From an uncultured Acinetobacter sp. (GTDB lineage Bacteria > Pseudomonadota > Gammaproteobacteria > Pseudomonadales > Moraxellaceae): DNA of 46,543 nucleotides. Location: assembly GCA_947627655.1 (NCBI GenBank), contig CANQWW010000003.1, positions 1 through 46,543 on the forward strand. The letters run 5' to 3'. Shown one piece after another: positions 22,398 to 33,147 of this stretch. A program made the translations under genes and the position numbers. Numbering within the stretch: position 1 is the stretch's first letter; every line of letters starts with the position of its first letter. Below the pieces are notes generated by a model. It had not been told where the DNA came from. It ran no database searches and saw nothing but the letters and a program-made list of their open reading frames with translations.

Positions 22398-23072
22398 TTA
22401 AGGCAGTTCTGCATAACGCATATAACGGCGAATCATCTGTTTACGCGCATTTAATGAGGAAGATTGACGATGTTGCTGATAATATTTTGGATTGTTCAGG
22501 ATTGCAGCCAGAAAAATAGCTTCTTCTCGGCTCAGGCTTTCCGCAGTCTTACCAAAATAATGTTTGGCAGCCGCTTCTATCCCATAAATATGATGCCCAA
22601 ATTCAATCGAGTTCAGATAGACCTCTAGAATACGCTCTTTAGACCACATACGTTCCATCATCCAGGTTGCAATGGCTTCTTGACCTTTACGAACAAAAGA
22701 GCGTTTGTTAAATAGGAACAGGTTTTTTGCCAGCTGCTGGGAAATGGTAGAGCCGCCCGCCACCACCTTACCCTGCTCTTTATTACGACTCAGTGCAGTC
22801 TGAATGCCATCCCAGTCAAAGCCATGATGATGCACAAACTTACCATCTTCTGCCGTGACCACCGCCTTTTTCAGGTTGCTACTGATTTCATCATAAGGAC
22901 GCCATTGATGCTGAATCGGTGTCGCCGGCTCAGTCCAGTAATCTAAGCGCATCATCATGGTAGTATTCACCGGATTAAAGCGCCACCAGGCCAGACTGGC
23001 AAAAATCCACAGCTGTATACATAAAAACACACTGAACAACAGCAAGAAAATTCGAATCAGAAACGCTTTCAT
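22398..23072 (-). CDS. mtgA: monofunctional biosynthetic peptidoglycan transglycosylase
   Basis: GT51 motifs [17 protein letters not shown] and [15 protein letters not shown]. Confidence 0.95.
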   Translation of the reverse strand: MKAFLIRIFLLLFSVFLCIQLWIFASLAWWRFNPVNTTMMMRLDYWTEPATPIQHQWRPYDEISSNLKKAVVTAEDGKFVHHHGFDWDGIQTALSRNKEQGKVVAGGSTISQQLAKNLFLFNKRSFVRKGQEAIATWMMERMWSKERILEVYLNSIEFGHHIYGIEAAAKHYFGKTAESLSREEAIFLAAILNNPKYYQQHRQSSSLNARKQMIRRYMRYAELP

Positions 23073-23149
23073 GTCAGTGTGTTACTCCTGAAGAGGTGAT
23101 TTTTTCGTGTTAAGCTTAGAGGAAATATCAAATACGGCACCAGAATAGC

Positions 23150-23974
23150 ATGTCTGAATACGCTCCTCCTTCTATTCACCGTAAACTGGACGTCCACACC
23201 TGGTGGTTTACCGCCCTGCTGATTACAGTGAATATCGGCCTCTTTGTCTGGCAAATTTCGAGTGGTACAGATGCCAGTCATCCCAGTACTCAGGATGCTA
23301 TTCGCTGGGGTGCTGATTATGCACCTTTGACTTATCTTGCGGAACCCATCCGTCTGTTCAGTAGCATGTTTTTTCATTTTGGTCTGATTCATTTAATGTT
23401 GAACATGTGGGCGCTGTATATTTTTGGCAGTGTCGCAGAACAGCTCTTTGGCCGTGTCTATTTCGTCGGCCTGTACCTCAGTGCCGGCCTCATGGGCAGC
23501 CTGTTCAGCGGGTATATGAGCATTCAGGATACCTATGCACTTATTGAAGGTGGTGTGGCCAATTCCGCGCTACTGCCAAGTGTTAGTGCAGGTGCTTCGG
23601 GTGCCGTGATGGGCTTAGGCGGTGCACTGACCTTATTGTCGCTCTTTCCGGCATTGCCACAGCAGCGTTTTATTCTCGATAAAAAAACCTTACTCATGGT
23701 CATGGGCATTAACCTGTTTATGGGCTTTATGATCGCGGGTATCAATAATGCTGCACACATTGGCGGCATGCTCATGGGCGCGGTTCTGGCCGGCCTCTGG
23801 TATGCAGGACAAAAGCTGCAAGGTCGCGGGCTGATGACCCTCATCGCTTTGCTTGCTGCTGTTGCTGCCTGCTATGCGCTGTATCAATATAATCTGGAAC
23901 TGATCCAGCCGATTCAGCCACTTTGGCAGGAGATTCTGGAGATGATGCGTCAGCAGCTCAATCTGGCTGTCTAA
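23150..23974 (+). CDS. rhomboid-family intramembrane serine protease
   Basis: GASGAVMG catalytic Ser motif and NNAAHIGG catalytic His; polytopic. Confidence 0.9.
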   Translation: MSEYAPPSIHRKLDVHTWWFTALLITVNIGLFVWQISSGTDASHPSTQDAIRWGADYAPLTYLAEPIRLFSSMFFHFGLIHLMLNMWALYIFGSVAEQLFGRVYFVGLYLSAGLMGSLFSGYMSIQDTYALIEGGVANSALLPSVSAGASGAVMGLGGALTLLSLFPALPQQRFILDKKTLLMVMGINLFMGFMIAGINNAAHIGGMLMGAVLAGLWYAGQKLQGRGLMTLIALLAAVAACYALYQYNLELIQPIQPLWQEILEMMRQQLNLAV

Positions 23975-24003
23975 CGCATCAGGCCTCTTTCAAAATATGC
24001 CAC

Positions 24004-26475
24004 TTACTGGTTTAACTCGCGTAAGCTTTGTAAGGGCGGAATGTCCGACAGATAACTGAGACGATAACGACCGATCACTGCACACAATATGCTCATCAGG
24101 ATCGGTAAAATCAACCAGATTTCCCAGTGTGGCTGAATGGGTAGCTCCATCCGGTAACTGGCGACGGCGCTAATTACTTCGGCAAACAGACAGGAGACTA
24201 TCCCTGCACACAGGCCAATAAAACCAATTTCCAGACTGAGCATGGTTTTCAGTTTTTTCTTGGAACTGCCGAAAGAGCGTAATAAGGCCACTTCGCGTTT
24301 ACGCTCATCCATTAGCAGGTTCAGACAGGCGATCAGGACCAGAATCCCGGAAACGCTGACTAAGAGTGCCAGAATAGTTACAATTTGAACCAGCACCTCT
24401 ACAATGCGTTTAATCTCATTCAGAATCAGACTCACATCAATAAATACCGTATTCGAAAACTGCTGAATCAGCTGAACCAGTTTCGGTCGTTCGGATTCTG
24501 GAACATAAAAACTGCCCAGATAACTGCCGGCATTGGCATCCATGCTATTCGGGGTAAAAATAAAGAAGAAATTAGGACTAAAACTTTCCCATTCCACCGT
24601 ACGCAGATTGACGACTTTGGCTTCTAGTGGCCCTTCAGGCAGACTAAAGGTCAGTTTATCCCCCACCCGGATTCCCAGCTCTTTTGCCATATTGGCTTCT
24701 ACCGAAACCTCACCCGGTTGCTTGAGTTGTGCTTCGCCACTGACAATCACGTTATCTTGGGGATAGCGATCGGTCTGGGTCAGATTGAGTTCACGGCGTA
24801 GGGTATTGTGACTTTTAATCAGCTCAGCGGCAAAAGGCTGATCATTTTTCGCGACCAGTCGCCCACGGATATTCGGATACAAAGGTGTACTGCGCCAGCC
24901 ATTGTGTTGCAGCTGCGCTTTAAATTCCGGCATTTCAAAAGGCGGCAACCCATAGATAAACTGGTTTGGTGTGCCTTCCGGTAATTGCTGCTGCCAACGC
25001 TCTAGCAAATCGGTACGTAATACCGCCAGCACCGTGATCAGACTCAGCCCCAAGGCCAAAGCGGTAATTTGTAAGGCCGTTTGATAGGGCGTCCGTACAT
25101 AGGCAGAAATGCGGGATTTGGTATTGCGTAAAATTTTTAGCACCGCCCACACCGTGCAATACAATACGGCACAGAGCAGAATAATCGCTCCAATCACCCA
25201 GGCGGTCAGGACTATATTTTCGGTCAGCACAATACTAAAGATGATCAGGCTCAGCGTACCACTGGCCAGCATCCACAACATGGAATGAACCGATTTTTCT
25301 TCCTGTCGAATGACACGAATAGGTGCCGTATTCAGCAATTGCCATAGACTCGGCAGCACAAAACCGAGTAATACGATAGCACTGGTCAGCATCGCGACCG
25401 GTAAAGGTCCTGACAACATGGCCACCGCAGAGAATGTCAGTTGCAGATGCGGAATCAGCTGCAACATGAGCTGTAATAAGCCATATCCCAAACTAATCCC
25501 GACCAGAGTTCCGATCAGCATGGCGACCAGCAGGACCAGCCCCAGTAAAGCGAGATAGGCCAAAAGAATCTGCTGACGGGTGGCACCGATACAGCGCATA
25601 AGCGCAATGTGGTCCTGATTTTGCTGTACATAGCGCTGAGCAGTTAAGGCAATCGCGATGCCGCACAGCAAGATCGTCAGAATATTAGCCAGCTGCAAAA
25701 AGGTATCCAAATTCGCAATCGGCTTCATCAAACGGCTATTACTTTCACTGGCATTTCTCAGACGCAGACTGGGCTGCTCTTCCAACTGCGGCTCTGCTGT
25801 TTGCTCTGAACGCGATTCTATGATTTTTTTAAAATCGCGCTGGTAAGCCTGAACCCTGTCCGGCTCGCCGGCCATCAACAGACGGTAATCAATCCGGCTC
25901 CCCACCTGAATGGCATTGGTACGAGCCACATCAGCCTGAGAAATAATCACGCTGGGTGAAAACCCGGAAAAGCCCAGCTCCTGATTAGAATCATATGCAA
26001 TAACGGCCGTGACGGTGAATGCAGCATCGGCAATATTGACCTGTTCACCGACGTTGACCTTAAGCAAATCCATGGCGCGTTGACTAAGCCAGATTTCTCC
26101 CGGCTGCAGCTGTTTAGCCAGCGGTTGAACACGTAATTCACCGCGTAAAGGAAAAGCAGAATTAATGGCTTTGACATTGACCATCACAAATTCGTCATCG
26201 GTATGCGCCATACTGCCAAATACGGTGACTTCAGACTGTTGCAAGCCCTGCTGCGCTGCTTTATCGCGCCAGATCTCGTCAATCGGCTCATTGTTGCTCA
26301 GCAGCAGATCGCCGGCCAGCATCTCTGCAGCCTGCAATGCGACTGCATTTTGAATTTGCTCATTACTAAATTTAAGCGCGGTCGTGGCACTAATCGCCAG
26401 GGTTAAGGCAATTATCAGCAGATAGATGCCGGTGCTTTTAAAGCTCTGGGTCAGTAAAGGACGAAATAACTGCAT
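24004..26475 (-). CDS. ABC transporter permease, FtsX/MacB-like (YbbP-like)
   Basis: Large permease with duplicated FtsX domains; likely start MQLFRPLL at 26475 with GAGGATGA upstream; ybbP-ybbA-tesA order. Confidence 0.9.
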   Translation of the reverse strand: MQLFRPLLTQSFKSTGIYLLIIALTLAISATTALKFSNEQIQNAVALQAAEMLAGDLLLSNNEPIDEIWRDKAAQQGLQQSEVTVFGSMAHTDDEFVMVNVKAINSAFPLRGELRVQPLAKQLQPGEIWLSQRAMDLLKVNVGEQVNIADAAFTVTAVIAYDSNQELGFSGFSPSVIISQADVARTNAIQVGSRIDYRLLMAGEPDRVQAYQRDFKKIIESRSEQTAEPQLEEQPSLRLRNASESNSRLMKPIANLDTFLQLANILTILLCGIAIALTAQRYVQQNQDHIALMRCIGATRQQILLAYLALLGLVLLVAMLIGTLVGISLGYGLLQLMLQLIPHLQLTFSAVAMLSGPLPVAMLTSAIVLLGFVLPSLWQLLNTAPIRVIRQEEKSVHSMLWMLASGTLSLIIFSIVLTENIVLTAWVIGAIILLCAVLYCTVWAVLKILRNTKSRISAYVRTPYQTALQITALALGLSLITVLAVLRTDLLERWQQQLPEGTPNQFIYGLPPFEMPEFKAQLQHNGWRSTPLYPNIRGRLVAKNDQPFAAELIKSHNTLRRELNLTQTDRYPQDNVIVSGEAQLKQPGEVSVEANMAKELGIRVGDKLTFSLPEGPLEAKVVNLRTVEWESFSPNFFFIFTPNSMDANAGSYLGSFYVPESERPKLVQLIQQFSNTVFIDVSLILNEIKRIVEVLVQIVTILALLVSVSGILVLIACLNLLMDERKREVALLRSFGSSKKKLKTMLSLEIGFIGLCAGIVSCLFAEVISAVASYRMELPIQPHWEIWLILPILMSILCAVIGRYRLSYLSDIPPLQSLRELNQ

Positions 26476-26476
26476 C

Positions 26477-27172
26477 TCATCCTCCATTGACATGTTCAGT
26501 GAGCTGGCCATGATTCAGCTCAAAATGCCGTTGGCATTGTTTGGCCAGCTTTGGGTCATGGGTGACCAAGACCAGCGTTGTGCCTAATTCACGGTTTAAC
26601 TGAAACAACAGCTGTTCAATGTCCTGAGCCGTCTCAGCATCGAGGTTACCGGTGGGTTCATCGGCAAAGATGATCTTGGGTTCACTCACCAATGCCCGGG
26701 CAATCGCAACACGCTGCTGCTCCCCCCCTGACAAAACTTTCGGCGTTTGCTGCGCCTGACGATCTAGTCCTACTTTTTGTAATAAAGCCAGAGATTTCTG
26801 CTCGGCAGTGGCATAGTGAAAGTTAGGCTGCAAGCGTAACGGCAGCATGACATTTTCCAGCGCTGTCAAATGCGGCAATAACTGAAAAGACTGAAACACA
26901 AAGCCAATATTTTCCAGTCTGACCTTAGCACGCTGTTCTTCATTCAGCTCGCTGATCAGGCTGCCACATACCTGTAACTGGCCCGAACTGGCCTGATCCA
27001 AGGTCGCCAGAATCCCGAGCAGAGTCGACTTGCCTGAGCCAGAACGCCCGGTAATCGCCACCTGTTCCCCAGCTTGAATGTTTAGGCTTAAGTCCTCAAA
27101 AATCGTCAACTGTTTTTGTGAAAGTTGTATTTTTTGTGTCAATTGTTGAGCAGAAATGATTGGCTGTGGCAT
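26477..27172 (-). CDS. ABC transporter ATP-binding protein (YbbA/LolD-like)
   Basis: Walker [10 protein letters not shown], signature [15 protein letters not shown], Walker [13 protein letters not shown]; alternative upstream start at 27202. Confidence 0.93.
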   Translation of the reverse strand: MPQPIISAQQLTQKIQLSQKQLTIFEDLSLNIQAGEQVAITGRSGSGKSTLLGILATLDQASSGQLQVCGSLISELNEEQRAKVRLENIGFVFQSFQLLPHLTALENVMLPLRLQPNFHYATAEQKSLALLQKVGLDRQAQQTPKVLSGGEQQRVAIARALVSEPKIIFADEPTGNLDAETAQDIEQLLFQLNRELGTTLVLVTHDPKLAKQCQRHFELNHGQLTEHVNGG

Positions 27173-27211
27173 GATGGTGTTTTTCTGGCATTCTTGAATC
27201 ATACATTCCCT

Positions 27212-27847
27212 ATGTCTCTGATAAATCGAAATCTAAAATCTTGGTTATTCCGCGGCTTGGTACTGGCTGGCCTGTGCTTGACCCCAGTTCTGGTTTCAGC
27301 AAAGACAATTATGATTCTCGGTGACAGCTTGAGTGCGGGCTATGGTATTCAACCTGAACAAGGTTGGGTGAATCTGTTGCAAAAACGTTTAGACCAACAG
27401 TATCCGAAACAGCATAAAGTGGTCAATGCAAGCGTCAGTGGTGAGACCACCAGTGGTGCAGTGGCGCGTTTACCGAAACTGCTACAAACACATAAACCAC
27501 AGATAGTGGTGATTGAACTGGGCGGCAATGATGGATTAAGAGGTCAACCGCCAAAGATGATTCAGCAAAACTTGGTCACTCTGGTGCAAAAAAGCCAGCA
27601 AGCCGGAGCCAAAACGATTCTGTTTGGTATGAAAATGCCGCCTAATTATGGGCAGGCGTATAGCAAAGCATTTGAAAATAATTATAAGTTGGTCAGTCAG
27701 CAACAGCAGGTAAAATTGCTGCCGTTTTTCCTCAATGGGGTCGCAGGGAATAAAAGCCTGATGCAAGCAGATTTGATTCATCCAAATGCCAAAGCGCAAA
27801 GCATCCTGTTAAATAATGCCTATCCTTATATTAAAGGCGCCCTATAA
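27212..27847 (+). CDS. tesA: arylesterase / SGNH hydrolase (TesA-like)
   Basis: ILGDSLSAGYGI block I, GGNDGLRG block III, DLIHPNAKAQ block V; start MSLINRN at 27212. Confidence 0.93.
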   Translation: MSLINRNLKSWLFRGLVLAGLCLTPVLVSAKTIMILGDSLSAGYGIQPEQGWVNLLQKRLDQQYPKQHKVVNASVSGETTSGAVARLPKLLQTHKPQIVVIELGGNDGLRGQPPKMIQQNLVTLVQKSQQAGAKTILFGMKMPPNYGQAYSKAFENNYKLVSQQQQVKLLPFFLNGVAGNKSLMQADLIHPNAKAQSILLNNAYPYIKGAL

Positions 27848-27884
27848 GGCGCCTTTAAACATGTCTGAGTTCATGGGTGAGGGA

Positions 27885-28499
27885 TTAGAAGTCAAAAAAG
27901 GTGACTTCACCCGTTTCTAATGAGTATTCAGCACCGACAACCTGGAGTTTACCTTGCTCGATCAGGTTTTCCAGCACCGCTGAACCATGACGTAACTGAT
28001 TGACCGACGCAAAAACATTGGAACGGACGGCATGTTTAGACAATTTTTCCAGATCATCTTTTAGTTCAGTCTGCATTAAAATTTCGACCGACGGACGGAC
28101 ACGTTTAACGATTGACATCAGATTTGCCGACGATGAAGCGCCAGGATTGGTCAGTGCCGCAATGGTCGAATCGATCGCGCCGCAATGCGTATGACCCAAT
28201 ACAATCACTACCGGACAGCCAAAACTTGCCGCAGCAAATTCCACACTTCCTACTTGCGAAGGTGCCACAATATTACCTGCAACACGAATCACAAACAGAT
28301 CACCCAGGCCTTGGTCAAAAACCATTTCAGCAGGTACACGTGAATCTGAACATCCTAAAATAATAGCAAAAGGCTCCTGACTTTCTGCCATTTCAGCACG
28401 CTGCTGATGCGATAACAGTTTTAAATGCTGCGTTTCACCATTTACAAAGCGCTGGTTACCCTTTTTAAGACGTTCTATAGCTTCCTGAGCTGTGAGCAT
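27885..28499 (-). CDS. beta-class carbonic anhydrase
   Basis: ILGCSDSRVPAEMVFDQGLGDLFVIRVAGN and GHTHCGAI zinc ligands. Confidence 0.95.
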   Translation of the reverse strand: MLTAQEAIERLKKGNQRFVNGETQHLKLLSHQQRAEMAESQEPFAIILGCSDSRVPAEMVFDQGLGDLFVIRVAGNIVAPSQVGSVEFAAASFGCPVVIVLGHTHCGAIDSTIAALTNPGASSSANLMSIVKRVRPSVEILMQTELKDDLEKLSKHAVRSNVFASVNQLRHGSAVLENLIEQGKLQVVGAEYSLETGEVTFFDF

Positions 28500-28803
28500 T
28501 CCTGTTTTACCACCGTTGTTTTAAGTTGGAATATATTAATCCTCTGTTTTAGGAATGTCACTTGCAAAAAAAGGGGATGTTAAAATTTATTACAAAGAAT
28601 AGGTTTCACACTTTGGTGACATTTTCCCCGCTTGTTTCACATGAAAACTAGATTTTTTCTCTGCATTCATGCAAGTTATGAGTGACATTGGTTAACAATA
28701 ATTTACAATAGAATGAAAATTGTTTTATCTCGGGGAAAACAATGTCCTTCAAGATAAGTCAGTTTTAAGAAATACATCTAATGACATACACGGAATTGTA
28801 GCC

Positions 28804-29841
28804 ATGATAAAAAAAACAATAAATCGCTCAAAATTTCTATGGATTCTTGGCTTATTCTTTACTGTCACTGCGGCCCCTTTCAGTCAGGCACAGGTCTTTT
28901 CACCGCTCCGTGCTCAATCTGCCAGTCTTATTTTGAATCAATATTTATTTCAGGAGCGTCTCCAGGCAGGTTTAAGAAATAAGACCGTTAAAGTCGGTGA
29001 TATTCACTGGAGCTATAATGAAGGCGGTCATCAGAACAAACCTGCGATTGTGCTTATTCACGGTCTGGCCGGCACCAAAGATGACTGGAATCGTGTCGCA
29101 CAGTTTTTAACTCCTTATTATCATGTCATCATTCCAGACTTGCCCAATAATGGTGACACCAGAATTCCGGAGAGTTTTGACTTTTCTGTTCCCAATGTCA
29201 CCTCTCAGCTACGTGCATTCCTGGAAAGCTTAAAGGTCGAAAAAAACCTGCATGTCGCCGGCCACTCTTTAGGTGGCCCTATTGCAACCGTGTATGCCTC
29301 ACAATATCCTTTTGACACCCAAAGCCTATTTTTACTGAATAGTGCCGGTATTTATAAACAGGCAAATACCCCCTATACCCGTGACCCGCACGCCCTGAAG
29401 CACCTGATTGTCAGTAAACCCGGAGATCTGGAGGATGTTAGCCACAAGCTGATGCAGCATCCTCCCGTACTGCCTTATCCATTGAAACAGGCCCAGGAAA
29501 AACTGTTAATTTCACGTGCTGAACAGACCAGTAAGGCCATTGATCAGATTGTGATGCTGAACCGCATCTACACGCCGGAAACCTTTGCCCGTCTGACCCG
29601 TACAGTTGAAGCGCCGACCCTGATTTTATGGGGCAAGCAGGACCGGATTATTAATGTCGAAGTTGCCAAAGAGCTATATTCACTGTTTAAACGGGCTGAA
29701 ACGCCGGTGATTCTGAATAATGTAGGCCATGTCCCGCTGCTCGAAGCAGAACAACAGGTCGCACAGCATTATTTACCTTTTCTTGCAAAGACACAGATTC
29801 TAAAAAATCCACTAGCTGATAAACTCATTCCTTTCAATTAA
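28804..29841 (+). CDS. alpha/beta hydrolase, secreted or membrane-anchored lipase-like
   Basis: N-terminal signal-like segment; LIHGLAGTKDDWNRVA, GHSLGGPIA, GKQDRIIN, GHVPLLEAE; start MIKKTINRS at 28804. Confidence 0.85.
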   Translation: MIKKTINRSKFLWILGLFFTVTAAPFSQAQVFSPLRAQSASLILNQYLFQERLQAGLRNKTVKVGDIHWSYNEGGHQNKPAIVLIHGLAGTKDDWNRVAQFLTPYYHVIIPDLPNNGDTRIPESFDFSVPNVTSQLRAFLESLKVEKNLHVAGHSLGGPIATVYASQYPFDTQSLFLLNSAGIYKQANTPYTRDPHALKHLIVSKPGDLEDVSHKLMQHPPVLPYPLKQAQEKLLISRAEQTSKAIDQIVMLNRIYTPETFARLTRTVEAPTLILWGKQDRIINVEVAKELYSLFKRAETPVILNNVGHVPLLEAEQQVAQHYLPFLAKTQILKNPLADKLIPFN

Positions 29842-29855
29842 GTTTCAGAGAAGTT

Positions 29856-30863
29856 ATGCAGAAACACCCGATGATTGAGCAGTTGATTGATGCTCAACTT
29901 GATTTTCTTGATCAGGTATTTTCTCAATCTGAAACCATTCAAAGCGAGTTTCATGAGTTTTATCTCTGGTTGCGCAAGCAGTCGCTTAAAGATCTGTGGA
30001 GCTGTGAACTGATCAATCAGCTGCTACAAAAGCAGATTCTGGATACTGCTGCCAGTTCTTTTCTGATTGAGCAGATTGCCGAACATATCCGGTTCGCATT
30101 GGTTCATCCAGCCAATGATACAACCAAAATTGCAGATGTCATTCCGGTACTGACCATTGATAAAATTGCACAATATGTGGCCAGCAAAAGTGGTCACCGT
30201 CAGCGCCTGATCAAAGCGGTGGTGAATAACCCTGCTTTTTCAGCGATGATTACGCAACTGATCCAGCATTCGATCCAGGACTATCTGGATAACTCGGTGA
30301 TCGCGAAAAGCGTACCGGGGGTGTCGCGTTTTATGAAAATGGGCAAATCGGTGCTGGAAAATGTCACGGATAGCAGTCTGGATAATACCATTGCCAAATA
30401 CTTGCAAAAAAATATTCTAAAGCTCAGCCAGATGAGTGAAAATGTGCTGAACCAGCACTTTGATGATGAAAAACTTTATCATTTTCAGGCCAATCTCTGG
30501 CATAAAATCAAGGATATGCCGCTCTCCGTCCTGAAAAATTATATTGAAGTGCAGGATCTGTCTCAGACTGTAGATTTAGGTCATGAGGTCTGGGATCACA
30601 TTCGCCAGACGGATTATTTACAACAGCAGATACAGGACGGCGTACATGCCTGGTATGTCCGTAATCAGGAACATACTTTTGATCTGCTGCTTCGCGATCT
30701 GAATATTGATGAGTCCTTAATTCAGCATGAATTAAATGCGTTACTGGTTCCTATGATTCAGCAGATGATTTCACAAGGTTATTTACGTGGACGTGCACGG
30801 ATCTATCTGGAGAAATTTTATTATTCAGAATCTACACTAAAAATTCTGAAAATTGAGGAGTAA
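29856..30863 (+). CDS. hypothetical helical protein, likely cotranscribed with the upstream hydrolase
   Basis: 335-aa ORF starting about 14 bp after the hydrolase stop; terminator directly after. Confidence 0.75.
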   Translation: MQKHPMIEQLIDAQLDFLDQVFSQSETIQSEFHEFYLWLRKQSLKDLWSCELINQLLQKQILDTAASSFLIEQIAEHIRFALVHPANDTTKIADVIPVLTIDKIAQYVASKSGHRQRLIKAVVNNPAFSAMITQLIQHSIQDYLDNSVIAKSVPGVSRFMKMGKSVLENVTDSSLDNTIAKYLQKNILKLSQMSENVLNQHFDDEKLYHFQANLWHKIKDMPLSVLKNYIEVQDLSQTVDLGHEVWDHIRQTDYLQQQIQDGVHAWYVRNQEHTFDLLLRDLNIDESLIQHELNALLVPMIQQMISQGYLRGRARIYLEKFYYSESTLKILKIEE

Positions 30864-30890
30864 AAAAAAGCCGCGAAAGCGGCTTTTTTT
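30862..30890 (+). terminator. Rho-independent terminator
   Basis: AAAAAAAAGCCGCGAAAGCGGCTTTTTTT. Confidence 0.9.
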
Positions 30891-30906
30891 AATGAAGTAG
30901 TGAAAA

Positions 30907-32973
30907 TTAGAATTTAATATTCATGCCGACCGTGTAGCGACGTCCATCCAATACCACATCATAGTCACTATTGGTGATTTCTTTATTGGCAATATTATAA
31001 ACACCCGCTGTCACGCTAACTTTATCTGTGGCTTTAAAAACTGTGCCTGCATCAAATGTGCCATAGCCTGGTGTACCATTTTCAATAATATCGCGCCCTA
31101 AATAATCACTGGTTTTACCCCGATAGTTATAATCTACCCACGTACTCCATACGTCTGAAATCGTATAATCCAGCCCCACATTTAGCATATGTTTAGGCAT
31201 TTTATTTAAAGGTTGACCTTTAAAATCACCTGATTTTTGCTCAGATTTTGTGTAAGTATAACTGGTACTCGCATGCAAGTTATCAAGCACATCATAATCT
31301 AATGTAAATTCTGCACCTTGCATTTCAGCTTCAGCAACGTTTTTCATCTGGCTGACGAAACGGTAAGAGTTACCTAATGCAGAACACTGCCATAATTCAG
31401 AAGGAGTTTTATTATCTGAATCAGGGGTCATACATAAGCGATCTTCAACAATTTTGTCTTTGAAATCTGAATGGAAAACCATCAAACTTGTGGTCAACCC
31501 CAACTCTGGCGCTGAATAGTTAAATCCAAATTCATAGCTGGTACTTTTCTCTGGAGATAAATCTGGGTTACCAATAATGACTGCACTGCCTTTACCAGTA
31601 CGTCTACCAAATCCCTCCGAAATATCACTGATCGTCGGTTGTTTATAACCTGTACTCACACCACCTTTCAGTGTGAAAGCATCGGTTAAATGATATACAC
31701 CATAAATACGTGGGGTAATTTCACCACCAAAATATTCATCTTTGTTATAACGCGCACCGAGGGTTAGTGCGAAGTCATCCGTAATACTCCATTCATCTTC
31801 TGCATACAAAGCAAATAACCAGCGATCAAGTGTGGTCAATCCGGTAATTGCAGCAAGCCCATTGGTAGTATCAATAATTTTTTCTTGTTGATATTGTCCA
31901 CCTACAGTCAACGCATGGTCTGCTAAAAAGACTGATGCTTGTGTATTAAAAACCTTTAATTCTTCACGCTTCTCATCAGGAATCGGACCACTATAAACTT
32001 TCTTGGTTGTTTCATCTTGATAGTAGGAATCAAGATTGAAATTATCGTATTGGGCTTTGTGCGTTAAAGTATAAAGATTTTTTTCATTTTCATTGATTGA
32101 TGCTTCAGTATCAACGGCGACACTTTTGCCCAAAGTTGTAGTGTATTGTTGACCTGTATAGTCATAGCGCAAACCGATGTCATTATGCTCATCAAGATTC
32201 CAAACGAGTTCAGTACCCAGTTTTCTTATTTTTTTCTCAGATTCACTTGAACCAGATTTTTGACCTTCTCCGCCGACAAAATCACTTTCATCATTACCTT
32301 GAAAATTAGCATCAATACTTAAAGCCAATTTATCCTGAACTAATGGTCCTGTGACATACATACCAACGCCATAACTGTCATTGGCAACATCATTATCTGA
32401 CTTGGTATATTCTGGAGAGATACTCCCATGCCAGCTACCCGAAGATGCTTTTTTAGTAATGATATTAACTACGCCACCCATCGCGTCTGAACCATACAGT
32501 GATGACATCGGACCACGAACAACCTCAATACGGTCAATCATATCAATCGGTGGCAGATAAGCACCAATTTTACCACCATCTGTACCATTACTATTGACAG
32601 TACGACCTGCACTCACTGGACGACCATTAATTAAATATTTGGTGTAATTCGCTCCCATACCACGAATAGTAATTTCTTTGTTATTCCCGCCCCCCTGAAC
32701 AGAAACACCTGGCATATTTTTTACTGCATCAATAACATCGGTATAGGACTTTTTTTGTAATTCTTCTGCGGTAATGACTGAAATTGAAGCAGGTGCATCT
32801 GCAATATTTTGTTCAAAACCACCGGCAGTTGTTACCACAATTGTCTGTAGTTTAGTTGCTTCAGCTGGTGCAGAATTCTGTTCTATAACAGCTGACTCTT
32901 GTGCCTGAACAGAAACCGCTATTGCAGATAATACCGCAACAGCTAAGGTCGATTTTAAAAATGGCTTGTTCAT
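30907..32973 (-). CDS. TonB-dependent siderophore receptor (FepA/CirA-like)
   Basis: Signal peptide, plug domain (ITIRGMGANYTKYLINGRPV, VEVVRGPMSSLYGSDAMGGVVNIITKK), C-terminal beta strand ending in MNIKF. Confidence 0.95.
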   Translation of the reverse strand: MNKPFLKSTLAVAVLSAIAVSVQAQESAVIEQNSAPAEATKLQTIVVTTAGGFEQNIADAPASISVITAEELQKKSYTDVIDAVKNMPGVSVQGGGNNKEITIRGMGANYTKYLINGRPVSAGRTVNSNGTDGGKIGAYLPPIDMIDRIEVVRGPMSSLYGSDAMGGVVNIITKKASSGSWHGSISPEYTKSDNDVANDSYGVGMYVTGPLVQDKLALSIDANFQGNDESDFVGGEGQKSGSSESEKKIRKLGTELVWNLDEHNDIGLRYDYTGQQYTTTLGKSVAVDTEASINENEKNLYTLTHKAQYDNFNLDSYYQDETTKKVYSGPIPDEKREELKVFNTQASVFLADHALTVGGQYQQEKIIDTTNGLAAITGLTTLDRWLFALYAEDEWSITDDFALTLGARYNKDEYFGGEITPRIYGVYHLTDAFTLKGGVSTGYKQPTISDISEGFGRRTGKGSAVIIGNPDLSPEKSTSYEFGFNYSAPELGLTTSLMVFHSDFKDKIVEDRLCMTPDSDNKTPSELWQCSALGNSYRFVSQMKNVAEAEMQGAEFTLDYDVLDNLHASTSYTYTKSEQKSGDFKGQPLNKMPKHMLNVGLDYTISDVWSTWVDYNYRGKTSDYLGRDIIENGTPGYGTFDAGTVFKATDKVSVTAGVYNIANKEITNSDYDVVLDGRRYTVGMNIKF

Positions 32974-33055
32974 ACCCTCTATGCCCCAATCCTATCTATG
33001 AAGAAATCATGTTCAAATTGCTACGCATTGTAACAATAAAAATTACAAACACAAT

Positions 33056-33080
33056 TGTTATCGATAATTATTATCATTAC
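33056..33080. promoter_or_regulatory. Fur-box-like site upstream of the TonB receptor gene
   Basis: GTTATCGATAATTATTATCATTAC contains perfect GATAAT-T-ATTATC (6-1-6), about 90 bp before the start codon. Confidence 0.75.
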
Positions 33081-33094
33081 TTTTCAGTTTATAT

Positions 33095-33121
33095 AAAAAA
33101 CCCTCCAAATTTGGAGGGTTT
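33095..33121. terminator. Hairpin with flanking A/T tracts near nfuA and the TonB receptor promoter region
   Basis: AAAAAACCCTCCAAATTTGGAGGGTTT. Confidence 0.6.
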
Positions 33122-33147
33122 GCTACTTGCGTTTTTTAAGACAAATA

